Below are positions 29,475-37,991 of a stretch of 64,000 nt of DNA, piece after piece. Origin of the DNA: Streptococcus parasanguinis (GTDB taxonomy: Bacteria > Bacillota > Bacilli > Lactobacillales > Streptococcaceae); NCBI RefSeq assembly GCF_032163505.1, contig NZ_CP134147.1:1206501-1270500 (forward strand), read 5' to 3'. Made by a program: the position numbers and the translations under genes. Each line of letters starts with the position of its first letter. Within the stretch, counting starts at the first letter, position 1. The notes below the pieces were generated by a model. That model was not told where the DNA came from. It was given only the letters and a program-made list of their open reading frames with translations, and ran no database searches.

Positions 29475-30353
29475 ATGAGTAAACGAAGAGTACCTAAAAA
29501 AATCAAAGCCCTACTTGGAATCAATGCCCTCCTACTGGTCTGTATCTTTATTTGTAGCTTTCTTCTGATCAAGCGGATCACTCAGCCGAATGAGGGGAAT
29601 ACCAGTGGCACTGCCATGACGCGTTCTCTCGAAGAAGGTAGCTCCTCTATCGAGTGGACTCGGGTGAAAAAGCCGGTCAAACTGCCCATCCTCATGTACC
29701 ACTCCGTGCACAATATGGCCGAGTCTGAAGCTGCCAATGCTAATTTGATCGTTGATCCAGAAACCTTTGAAAGCCAACTAAAGGCCCTAAAAAAAGCGGG
29801 TTACTACACCCTGACACCTGGGGAAGCCTATCGCATCCTCGTCAAGAACGAAGTACCCAAAGGAAAGAAATTTGTCTGGCTGACCTTTGATGATGGCGTC
29901 GAAGATTTCTATACTATCGTCTATCCGCTTCTTAAGAAGTACAAGATGACCGCCACCAATAATATCATCACGGACTTTACCCAAAAGGAAAAAGAAAATG
30001 TCCTGACCTTTGACCAAATCAAAGAGATGAAAAGTGCTGGCTTGACCTTTGAAAGCCATACGGTCAATCATCCAGACCTAGCCAATTCCAGTCTTGAGAC
30101 CCAAAAGAATGAGCTAGTTGCTTCTAAACGCCTGCTAGATAAGGTGCTGGATCAAAATACCAGCGTTATCGTCTACCCATCCGGTCGCTACAGCCAGGTC
30201 ACGATCGACCAAGCCAAGAAAGCTGACTACAAACTAGGCCTCACCACTAAAAATGGACTAGCCAGCTCCGCTGATGGACTCTATTCCCTCAAACGAGTCC
30301 GGATCCTTCCAACCACTACAGGAGAGGATCTCCTAGCCATGATCCAAGAATAA
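29475..30353 (+). CDS. Membrane-anchored polysaccharide deacetylase (NodB domain)
   Basis: The 292-aa product has an N-terminal anchor (IKALLGINALLLVCIFICSFLL, shortened here to LLGINALLLVCIFICSF), a linker of about 50 residues and a NodB-type catalytic domain. The metal and catalytic motifs are TFDDGVED (Asp-Asp) and SHTVNHPDL (two His). It should remove acetyl groups from a wall polymer or other surface glycan outside the cell. The length and lack of extra domains set it apart from the long PgdA. It is followed by a repeat element that can act as terminator. Confidence 0.85.
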   Translation: MSKRRVPKKIKALLGINALLLVCIFICSFLLIKRITQPNEGNTSGTAMTRSLEEGSSSIEWTRVKKPVKLPILMYHSVHNMAESEAANANLIVDPETFESQLKALKKAGYYTLTPGEAYRILVKNEVPKGKKFVWLTFDDGVEDFYTIVYPLLKKYKMTATNNIITDFTQKEKENVLTFDQIKEMKSAGLTFESHTVNHPDLANSSLETQKNELVASKRLLDKVLDQNTSVIVYPSGRYSQVTIDQAKKADYKLGLTTKNGLASSADGLYSLKRVRILPTTTGEDLLAMIQE

Positions 30354-30358
30354 AGAAA

Positions 30359-30537
30359 GAGAGTGGGACAGAAATCGGTAATTCGTTAGAATTCGATTTC
30401 GTCGTCCCACCTCCGCACAGTTGAGTAGGGCTGTAAAAGCTGATGAAATCAGCGTAGTAGAGCCCACTCAACCACTGCGTCTTGCTCGACAATCCAAAAA
30501 TAATTGAGAGGCTAGGACTTTTGTCCCAGCCTCTTTT
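30359..30537 (+). repeat. Repeat family 1, copy 1 (nested hairpin element)
   Basis: About 180 bp begin AGAGAGTGGGACAGAAATCG and end GACTTTTGTCCCAGCCTC, so the ends can pair. The centre holds nested inverted parts: GTTGAGT with ACTCAAC, GGGCT with AGCCC, and GCTGAT-GAA-ATCAGC. The T-run after the right end makes it a likely terminator for the deacetylase gene. Other copies lie at 33733-33917 and 57644-57824. Confidence 0.9.
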
Positions 30538-30613
30538 GTTAGAGTTACTTATAAAAAATTTTTTATCGTTGATTCATAAACTGTAATAGGATTCAAAAAT
30601 TTTTAAAAGAGCT

Positions 30614-31459
30614 TCAACATTGATTTGCTATAGTCTTTGACTTTCTTTTATAAATGCTCAAAACAATTGCAAATGACAACAACTGCCAAAGAATAATTCT
30701 CACTATCTGCAAGCTATCTGATTCAGAATTTGAGACAACATGAACCAGATTTGAAGCAAGATTGTTGAAAAGATGATCTCCTAGTCCTAGCCACAAGGAA
30801 CCTGTCATTTTGTATAGTAAGGACCATTTAATGCTCATCATTCCCGCTAGGATAACATAGCCAATCCCCATGGTAATAAGATTTAAGAGTGACGATTCTC
30901 CTTGAAGATAATCTCTGAAAGGCATTGCCAAGTGCCATATTCCAAATAGGAAGGCTATAAAGAATAGACTCTTACGGTAAGAAATCCCTTCAAGAATTTT
31001 GGTGAAAAGGCCACGAAAAACTCCTTCTTCCATCCACACGTTTATCAGGTTAAATAAGACACTTAACAAGATAAACAAGATGCCTGCTTGTGATCCTTTT
31101 TCATCAGTTAAAGAGAAACCACTCGCATAAAATGATAAGTGAACATTGTCATGAAGAAACAAGAGAACAATACACTCAACTGTATATGCAAAGATGGAGC
31201 ACACTAAACCAAAGAGTAGGCCATTTCCTATACCTCTTATTATTCCATTAGGTGTAAAACCAATATCTATCCATCTTAATTTGCTAATTGAAAGAATTCC
31301 CCACAATAAAAGTATTCCAAAAAGCTTGTGTAGAAAATTCTACGATAAAAAGGTTTCATCTGTCCTCATATAGAAGTATTCGAATAGCCTTGCTACTGAG
31401 CAGATAACAAATATAATTGAACAACTTAAAATAGGTTTCTTTATTAGTTGATTTAGCAT
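30614..31459 (-). pseudogene. CPBP intramembrane protease, interrupted by a stop codon
   Basis: An in-frame TAG at 31340-31342 splits a 281-codon gene that starts at an ATG at 31459 (after GAAAGAAAG) and ends at 30614. The first 39 codons encode MLNQLIKKPI and a hydrophobic segment. The long second part has several membrane segments and the three CPBP (Abi/CAAX) motifs EEGVFRG, FGIWHL and GDHLFNN, with their conserved Glu, His and Asn. The codons on both sides of the stop stay in frame, so this is a single nonsense change or a sequence error. The second part could still be made from an internal start. CPBP proteases often give immunity to bacteriocins, but no bacteriocin gene is adjacent. Confidence 0.8.
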
Positions 31460-31508
31460 ATCTTTCTTTCAAATAAGTCTTTTATAAAAGTTAATTTCAA
31501 TATTTCAC

Positions 31509-32081
31509 TCAGTCCAATTCCTTCTCTAGTTCTTTTAGAAAGGTGATTAAAAATTGATGGCGACTTTCTGCCATTTGTTTGGCAGTCTCCGTGTTCATTT
31601 CATCTTTTAAGAGGAGCAACTTGTCGTGGAAATGTTGGACGGTATCAGTAAGGGGTCTCCCTTTGTGGCCACCATAGGAAAAAGTTCGCGCAATTCCTAC
31701 AGCTCCTATCGCATCGAGCCGGTCTGCATCCTGGACAATCTTGCCTTCTAAGGTTTCTGGATGTTTACCGCGATTTTTGCTGAAAGAAACAGCATTGATT
31801 ACCCGACAAATCTGCTCGATTTGGTTTTTAGGAGTACCGATCTCTTCTAGAAACTTACGAGCATTCGCATGATTCTCTGTTTGAAACAATTTATCATCAT
31901 CAGCATCGTGAAGAAGAGCTGACAAGCCCACTATCTCCAGATCACATGGCCCTTCTGCTTGTGCGATTCTCATAGCATTAGTATAGACGCGGAGGGTATG
32001 CTCTACATCATGGCCATCCGCTCGATCAGCAAATAAGGTTTTCACATACTGCTTAGCAGCAAGAATTCGTTCTTCCATCAT
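31509..32081 (-). CDS. HD-domain phosphohydrolase
   Basis: The 190-aa product has the HD superfamily metal ligands: His and Asp in GHDVEHTLRVY (residues 23-33), His58-Asp59 in LLHDADDD and a later Asp in IVQDADRLDAIG. It resembles the YedJ/YpgQ type of small HD hydrolases, which act on nucleotides or phosphorylated metabolites. The substrate is unknown. It stands between the broken CPBP gene and tetR. Confidence 0.88.
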   Translation of the reverse strand: MMEERILAAKQYVKTLFADRADGHDVEHTLRVYTNAMRIAQAEGPCDLEIVGLSALLHDADDDKLFQTENHANARKFLEEIGTPKNQIEQICRVINAVSFSKNRGKHPETLEGKIVQDADRLDAIGAVGIARTFSYGGHKGRPLTDTVQHFHDKLLLLKDEMNTETAKQMAESRHQFLITFLKELEKELD

Positions 32082-32161
32082 CGTTCTTGTCCTTTGAATA
32101 ATCTATGTATAGTTCTATCTATTCATTTGGGCTAGTTATGGAGAGGGGCAGTTTACTTTAA

Positions 32162-32179
32162 AACCACCTATCGGTGGTT
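32162..32179 (-). terminator. Weak terminator after tetR
   Basis: A 7-bp perfect stem (32162-32168 with 32173-32179) with a 4-nt loop starts 2 bp past the gene. The T-tail is short (TTT). Confidence 0.5.
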
Positions 32180-32180
32180 C

Positions 32181-32750
32181 TTACTTCTTCTTTTGTGGGA
32201 AGAGAGGAAGGCCTAGGGTCGCGATTTTCTCAGCGGGAATCTTCATGCCATCCTTGATCCATTTGGAGATGACAGAGACAATGGCTGAGCTCCAGAAGGA
32301 ATTGAGGTAGCTGCCAGCGCCATTTGATGAGCTGCCATTTCGTTTTTCTAAAAAGTCATAGACTGCCTTGGTCAAGAGCCGTTCAAAATTGTAATCAATG
32401 GCCAGGCTGATAATCTTAGCTTCTTTCTTAACTTCCTTAAAAAGATAGACCCAGACTTGGTAGAGATCTGTCTTGAGGTTGTAGCCATCTAAAGACTTGG
32501 TAATTTTTGCGATACTAGATTGAAAGATAGACTCAAGAATCTCTTCTTTTGATCCATAATTGCGGTAAAAGGCCGCGCGAGAGACCCCAGCACGCTGAAC
32601 CAGCTCAGAGATGGTGATCTTTTTCAGATCTTTTTTCTCCAATAGTTGCAGGAGAGAGATTTCGATGGATTCTCGTGTAATCGCATTGTTTTCTTGGTTA
32701 AATCGTTTGAGATTTTCCAAGGATTTCTCGGATATTTTTCTTTCTGCCAT
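32181..32750 (-). CDS. TetR-family transcriptional regulator
   Basis: The 189-aa product has an N-terminal helix-turn-helix (about residues 25-70, with ITISELVQRAGVSRAAFYRNY) and a helical C-terminal domain like that of DhaS-type regulators (KKDLKKITISELVQ). It is divergent from degV and probably controls it and itself. Such tetR/degV pairs occur widely in Firmicutes. The ligand is unknown. Confidence 0.9.
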   Translation of the reverse strand: MAERKISEKSLENLKRFNQENNAITRESIEISLLQLLEKKDLKKITISELVQRAGVSRAAFYRNYGSKEEILESIFQSSIAKITKSLDGYNLKTDLYQVWVYLFKEVKKEAKIISLAIDYNFERLLTKAVYDFLEKRNGSSSNGAGSYLNSFWSSAIVSVISKWIKDGMKIPAEKIATLGLPLFPQKKK

Positions 32751-32789
32751 AACATTTACTTTCTATCTGTCTCACCTGATGTTATCTGC

Positions 32790-32842
32790 TTGGATAGCAT
32801 GGTACTTCATGATATAATTGTAAAAGAAGACAAACTACTTGT
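32790..32842 (+). promoter_or_regulatory. degV promoter and candidate TetR operator
   Basis: TTGGAT (32790-32795), a 17-bp spacer and TATAAT (32813-32818) form a promoter. Ten bases downstream GACAAACTACTTGTC (32828-32842) is an inverted repeat where the divergent TetR protein could bind. Confidence 0.6.
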
Positions 32843-32879
32843 CAATGTACATTTTTATACAATTATGAGGTATGAACTG

Positions 32880-33722
32880 ATGAAATGGAAAATTATTGCG
32901 GATTCAGGCTGTGACTACCGCTCTTTGGACAACCTGGCACCAGATACGGAGTTTGTCAGTGTCCCACTGACCATCCAAGTGGGAGAAACTATCTACACAG
33001 ATGATGTCCAACTCAATATCGATCAGATGATGGAGGAGATGTATGCGACTGCGACTGCATCTAAGTCTGCCTGCCCAAGTCCGGATGATTACATGAAGTC
33101 TTTTGAAGGGGCGGATAATATCTTCGTTGTTACCATCACAGGGACCCTTTCTGGTAGTTACAATAGTGCCGAGGTGGCCAAGAAAATTTATCTGGAAGAG
33201 CATCCGAATACCAATATTCACGTCATTAATAGCTTGTCAGCTGGGGGCGAGGTGGACCTAATCGTTCGCAAGCTCAACCAGTTGGTCGCTGAAGGTCTCG
33301 ATTTTGATCAAGTGGTTGATGTGATCACTACTTATCAGTCTAAAACCAAGTTGCTCTTTGTTTTGGCTAAGGTCGATAATCTGGTCAAAAATGGGCGTCT
33401 CAGCAAATTGATCGGGACTGTTGTCGGACTCCTCAATATCCGGATGGTCGGAGAAGCTAGTAAGACGGGTACCCTTGAGTTGCTTCAAAAAGCACGGGGA
33501 CAAAAGAAAGCTATCAAGGCTGCTTTTGATGAACTAATCAAGGCGGGTTATAAGGGCGGACATATTACCATCGCCCACCGCAACAATGAAAAATTTATCG
33601 AGCAATTCTCTGAATTGGTTCGTGAGAAATTCGCCCATGCAATGATCGAAGTCCTCCCTACTTCTGGACTTTGTAGTTTCTATGCTGAAGAAGGCGGACT
33701 CCTTATGGGATATGAGATTTAA
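32880..33722 (+). CDS. DegV-family fatty-acid-binding protein
   Basis: The 280-aa product has the two-domain DegV fold. Signatures are KIIADSGCDYRSLDN at the N-terminus, TITGTLSGSYNSAEVA for the lipid headgroup and FVLAKVDNLVKNGRLSKL. DegV proteins bind fatty acids and act as FakB partners of the fatty acid kinase FakA; which acyl chain this one binds is not visible. The ATG at 32880 follows GAGG. The long upstream extension of the open frame overlaps tetR and is not coding. Confidence 0.9.
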   Translation: MKWKIIADSGCDYRSLDNLAPDTEFVSVPLTIQVGETIYTDDVQLNIDQMMEEMYATATASKSACPSPDDYMKSFEGADNIFVVTITGTLSGSYNSAEVAKKIYLEEHPNTNIHVINSLSAGGEVDLIVRKLNQLVAEGLDFDQVVDVITTYQSKTKLLFVLAKVDNLVKNGRLSKLIGTVVGLLNIRMVGEASKTGTLELLQKARGQKKAIKAAFDELIKAGYKGGHITIAHRNNEKFIEQFSELVREKFAHAMIEVLPTSGLCSFYAEEGGLLMGYEI

Positions 33723-33732
33723 GTTACCACTA

Positions 33733-33917
33733 AAAAGGAGGCTGGGACAAAAGTCCTAGCCTCTTTATTGTTTTTGGATTGTCGATCAAGACGCAGTGGT
33801 TGAGTGGGCTCTACTACGCTGATTTCATCAGCTTTTACAGCCCTACTCAACTGTGCGGAGGTGAGACGACGAAATCGAATTCTAACGAATGACCGATTTC
33901 TGTCCCACTCTCTCTTT
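33733..33917 (-). repeat. Repeat family 1, copy 2 (reverse orientation)
   Basis: This is the reverse complement of the copy at 30359, nearly identical over about 183 bp. It fills the gap between the convergent degV and ABC permease genes and could end transcription from both sides. Confidence 0.9.
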
Positions 33918-35564
33918 TTATTCTCCGATCTCTTGGTAGAGAGTGCGGATTTTTTTGCGGTAGATGGTAGAACTGATTGCTACTCCGACTAGCAGCAGGA
34001 CACTATAAAGGATCACAGCCAGCAGAGTGCTGACGGAATGGTAAGTCCAAATGAAGCTGACAATAATCAAGAGAAACATCACAAAGAGAAAGACAATCAA
34101 GAGAATGGACTGAAGGGCTGCATTCCCACGATGACGAGTCATTAACTCCGTGATATTGGTCCAATTGGTGCTAAAATTTTGAAAATCTTTGACATAGTCT
34201 ATAATGCAGAACGGAATGGTGGTCACAATCCAGATCAGCAACATGGCAAGGATGGCCAAGGGATGCACGCCAAAATAGAGACAAACGCCAAGCAAAAGAA
34301 GGTCCGGAAGGATGGATTGCACCAAATAGAGCAACCAAAACTTCATAAAGAGATAGCGCTTGAAATCAATAGGGAGCGATCTCAAGTACTCAAAGTTTTC
34401 ACGCTCCAGCGAAATACCGATACTGGTCAAACCTCCAAAACTATTGAAAACACCGATCAAGAAGGCAACAAGGGCCAGTGGCACCAGATACTGGGGTGTC
34501 AAGTAAGGACTGAGGCCGCCTATATTCTTCGATGCTCCTGCTGCTCCACTGAGGAGAAAAATATATGGCAGAATGCTCATCATCAAGAGAACTTGCACCA
34601 TAAGGGTTCCATCGCTCAAGAGTCTGCAATGATACTGAATGACAAATCGTCTAAAAGAGTCTTTCTGACCCACATGGATCGCTCTCACGCGCTCTTTGAC
34701 GGTTTGGTTGGTCGAAACCGCAAGGGCTGCATCATAAAACTGCGGGATCACAAGTTTACGAACCAGGCCGATCAAGACCAATAGCACCGCGATCCAGCCC
34801 AAAACGCCAAGGATCGCTCCTCCCTCAAAAGGATGGAGGATAAACTGATGAAAGGCAACAAAAGGCGGAAAAAGAATGGGAATATCCGCTCCACCTGACA
34901 TCTCTACCCGGTGAGTTTGGACTAGATTTAGATAAAGATAAGCGCCTAGACTGAGGAGGGAGCCGATTCCGACCATGATGTTGGAGACCAGGGTCGTGTG
35001 TTTTTTGAAAAAGAGGGTCTTAGTGATCAGATGGGATAGGATGATCGTCGCTAAAAAGAGAACGCCTAAGAGAATTAAGGCACAAAAGAGGCCTAGCAGG
35101 ATCCCTAACGGATTGAAGCCGCCTGCTTGGACAGGCAGGATCAGAAAATAGCTGACCAAGGGAAGGATAGCCATGAGAAGGGTCAGGATGACCGAGATAC
35201 TCTTTCCAGCAATGACTTCCGCATCTGAGAAGGCATATGGCCGGTAAAACTGGAGGTCCTTGCTTTCATAAAAGACATTGTAAAAGCTCATAAAGCCTTG
35301 GGAAATGGTCATCAAGGAAAAGAGGGCCACCATATTGACAAAGAAGGCTGGTTGGTTCACAAAATCATAGATACTAAAGAGCAAGCCAAATATGAGGAAA
35401 TAGACCAATCCTAAAAAGAGGTAGTTGAGCACCGATTTACGGGCAACATTGAGTTTGACGTCCGGTTTTTTGGCCTGTTTGGCACGTAATTTTGCGATCT
35501 GAGCGGGCTGACTGGCATAGATGATATTAACATTGACCAGCTGCCGGATGATCTTAAGACGCAT
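33918..35564 (-). CDS. ABC transporter permease
   Basis: The 548-aa membrane protein has about ten to twelve hydrophobic segments, with a cytoplasmic loop in the middle (VSTNQTVKERVRAIHVGQKD). It is the partner of the ATPase encoded just upstream, whose end it overlaps by 11 bp. Such large permeases (SkfF/EcsB-like) export peptides or act in envelope homeostasis; the substrate is unknown. The ATG at 35564 has AAGG nine bases ahead; a GTG nine bases earlier is possible. Confidence 0.85.
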   Translation of the reverse strand: MRLKIIRQLVNVNIIYASQPAQIAKLRAKQAKKPDVKLNVARKSVLNYLFLGLVYFLIFGLLFSIYDFVNQPAFFVNMVALFSLMTISQGFMSFYNVFYESKDLQFYRPYAFSDAEVIAGKSISVILTLLMAILPLVSYFLILPVQAGGFNPLGILLGLFCALILLGVLFLATIILSHLITKTLFFKKHTTLVSNIMVGIGSLLSLGAYLYLNLVQTHRVEMSGGADIPILFPPFVAFHQFILHPFEGGAILGVLGWIAVLLVLIGLVRKLVIPQFYDAALAVSTNQTVKERVRAIHVGQKDSFRRFVIQYHCRLLSDGTLMVQVLLMMSILPYIFLLSGAAGASKNIGGLSPYLTPQYLVPLALVAFLIGVFNSFGGLTSIGISLERENFEYLRSLPIDFKRYLFMKFWLLYLVQSILPDLLLLGVCLYFGVHPLAILAMLLIWIVTTIPFCIIDYVKDFQNFSTNWTNITELMTRHRGNAALQSILLIVFLFVMFLLIIVSFIWTYHSVSTLLAVILYSVLLLVGVAISSTIYRKKIRTLYQEIGE

Positions 35565-36297
35565 GATTGCCACCTTCTTCCTTCCGACCCGCTAGACTGA
35601 GATAGATACTTTCCAGACTTTGTTCGGGATGTTGGCCCTTCAATTCCTCGATCGTCCCATAGAAAATGAGATTACCTTTTTTAAGAATGGCGATTTTATC
35701 ACAGAGTTGTTCGGCCACTTCTAAGACGTGGGTAGAGAAAATAACCGTCTTGCCACGATCCGCATGCTGGCGCATCATTTGTTTTAAATCGTAAGAAGCT
35801 TGTGGATCCAAACCGGTCATCGGTTCGTCCAAGACCCAGATATCTGGATCGGACAAGAGGGCTGCAATGACGAAGACCTTCTGGCGCATCCCATGTGAAA
35901 AGGATTCAATCACTTCATAGCGGTGGCTCTGAAAATCAAAGATCGTAAGAAGCTCTTCCAAGCGTTGATCACAGTCTTTCTGACTCATATCATAAGAGGT
36001 CGCAACCAACTCCCAGAATTCATTGGCTGTGAGACGCAAGAAAAGATCTGGCGAATCTGCCACATAACCAATCTTCTTTTTGATTGCCAGTCGATGGCTA
36101 TAGAGGTCCAGACCATCCACTTCAATGGATCCAGTGGTTGGGGTGATGACACTGACCAGGCTCTTAATCGTCGTTGACTTTCCAGCTCCGTTATGGCCAA
36201 TCAGGCCGACAATTTGCCCATCTTCGATGGTCAGATCCAAGTGGTTAAGGGCAATGTGCCCATCGTAATCTTTGGTAACTCCGTGAAATGTAATCAT
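35554..36297 (-). CDS. ABC transporter ATP-binding protein
   Basis: The 247-aa ATPase has Walker A GHNGAGKSTT, Walker B IWVLDEPMTGLDP and His loop FSTHVLEVAEQ. The signature reads FSHGMRQKV instead of the usual LSGGQ, a variant common in this export subgroup. It works with the permease that follows. Confidence 0.92.
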   Translation of the reverse strand: MITFHGVTKDYDGHIALNHLDLTIEDGQIVGLIGHNGAGKSTTIKSLVSVITPTTGSIEVDGLDLYSHRLAIKKKIGYVADSPDLFLRLTANEFWELVATSYDMSQKDCDQRLEELLTIFDFQSHRYEVIESFSHGMRQKVFVIAALLSDPDIWVLDEPMTGLDPQASYDLKQMMRQHADRGKTVIFSTHVLEVAEQLCDKIAILKKGNLIFYGTIEELKGQHPEQSLESIYLSLAGRKEEGGNHAS

Positions 36298-36336
36298 GTT
36301 AACTCCCTAATTGATCCTCATTGGGACCGTTTTTTC

Positions 36337-37968
36337 TTATTCTGTTGATAAGCGATCATCGAAATGGTAGAGCAATTCTAGTAAATAGTTTGGAATGGTC
36401 TCCAAGAAGTCTTCTTTGTAGACCCGCTCTCCTCGCTTATGCAATTCTTTGCCCCAAGGGCCTAGATTGACCGCTGGAACCTGAATTTGGGCAATTTTTT
36501 CCAGATCCAGATCATAGACCTGGGCTGGTGTGGCTAGGCTATCTAGGACGACTTGATAAGAAGCCACATCCTTTTCCAAGGCACAATAACTGGTGTCGTT
36601 AATCCCCATAAAGTATTCTTCGACTTTTAAGAGGTAACCTCTTGTGTCCAGATACTCGCGGTAATCAGTGATGAGGGACACAATATTGAAATCGGTATTG
36701 TCTAAAAAGCGGCAATTCATGGAAGGATAATATGGGGGCGCAAAACCGATGACCACCATAGGATCCTTATCTCCGAGAAACTCAAGGAGTCGCTGGATTT
36801 GCTGAATCGCAAGGCTTTGGTAGCTGGTCCCATTACGAAAATCTTGCTCCGCTTTTTTATTAGAAGCTTCTCTAAAGTCTTGGTAACCCTCTAAGTCTTG
36901 GCAACGTTCCTCTAGTTCTTGATAGGTGATGACTCTTGGCCTTGCAATAATATGTTCTTGGCCAGCCTGATCCTGCAAGTGCTCATACTTCTTGTAAAAG
37001 GCGTCCAAGGCCTCCTGACTAAGCTCATAGATACGTTGCAAGAGCTCTTGGGGTGTTTTCTTCAAATGCAACACACTGAAATAACCAGCCGCATAGAGCA
37101 CAGTCGATACATCATACTGCTCCTTCAAATCTCTGAGATAGGACCAAGAAGGAAGGGGAGACGTTTCTCCCAAGGCCTGATCTGCCAGATCGGGATGAAG
37201 ATCTAGCTGGCTTGCGATGGCTACTAAGAGGGACAAGGCATTGATCCCTTTAAGGGGCTCCTTCATATGGGACAAGACGCCTTGCGCCACAACGACTGGC
37301 ATGAGTTTGCCGACTGTGCCAATGTGAAGGACCTTTTCTTTTCCTACCTCTGATTCAAAGGGTTCTGAATCCACTGCTAATACATAATTCAGATCAAACT
37401 TCTCCTGCAAATCTGTGAGGAGGCCCAAAGCTCCACGCATCCCACGTGAATAGGATTCCTCATCTCCAACAGAGAGATAGAGCAGATTGACCTGACCTTC
37501 CACGGGATCTGCCGCATAGGCTTCCAGAACCCCCAATTGAAGGGCCAATGCTGCTTTCATATCGCAAGACCCTCTGCCAAATTTCCATTCCCCAGAAGCT
37601 AAATCTTCCTGCATATCAGGTCGACTGTCCAGTCTTTTCAAAGCTTCTGCTACTTTATCAGAATCGAGCGCGATCTCTGCCAAATTTCCATAGTCTTCTA
37701 GATCAACTGTATCATGGTGGTGGAAAAGGATAACTGTTTTTTTCTTTCCCTTATCAACCAGGGCCCAATTGACCGACCGATGCAAGTGATCCTGTGGCAC
37801 CTGATAGCGCCCAAAATGGTCCGGGTGTTCCTTGAAATAGGGGATTTGTCCAATCCGTTGATCCAGGTAGGCTTCGATTCCTTGCTCGGTCTCAGTATTG
37901 GTGAAGCTTGGAATCGCCAAGGCTTCGGAAAAAATCGTTTCGATGCTCTCTCTATTGGTGGTTTTCAC
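36337..37968 (-). CDS. M20-family peptidase/deacylase (RocB-like)
   Basis: The 543-aa product is a zinc M20-type hydrolase. Metal ligand motifs are LFHHHDTVDLEDYG, GRGSCDMKAALA and VGDEESYSRG; further ligands lie in the C-terminal part. The length and layout match RocB, a protein of unknown exact role in arginine use in Bacillus, rather than the shorter ArgE/DapE/PepT. No arginine genes are nearby; the surroundings (two PepX genes) favour peptide use. Confidence 0.82.
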   Translation of the reverse strand: MKTTNRESIETIFSEALAIPSFTNTETEQGIEAYLDQRIGQIPYFKEHPDHFGRYQVPQDHLHRSVNWALVDKGKKKTVILFHHHDTVDLEDYGNLAEIALDSDKVAEALKRLDSRPDMQEDLASGEWKFGRGSCDMKAALALQLGVLEAYAADPVEGQVNLLYLSVGDEESYSRGMRGALGLLTDLQEKFDLNYVLAVDSEPFESEVGKEKVLHIGTVGKLMPVVVAQGVLSHMKEPLKGINALSLLVAIASQLDLHPDLADQALGETSPLPSWSYLRDLKEQYDVSTVLYAAGYFSVLHLKKTPQELLQRIYELSQEALDAFYKKYEHLQDQAGQEHIIARPRVITYQELEERCQDLEGYQDFREASNKKAEQDFRNGTSYQSLAIQQIQRLLEFLGDKDPMVVIGFAPPYYPSMNCRFLDNTDFNIVSLITDYREYLDTRGYLLKVEEYFMGINDTSYCALEKDVASYQVVLDSLATPAQVYDLDLEKIAQIQVPAVNLGPWGKELHKRGERVYKEDFLETIPNYLLELLYHFDDRLSTE

Positions 37969-37991
37969 TTTCTCTCCATCCTTCTTTTCTA

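Noticed and set aside
34179-34784. 201-codon plus-strand open frame
   Set aside because: It lies wholly opposite the ABC permease gene, has a composition rich in Gln, Lys and His, no ribosome site and no recognisable domain.
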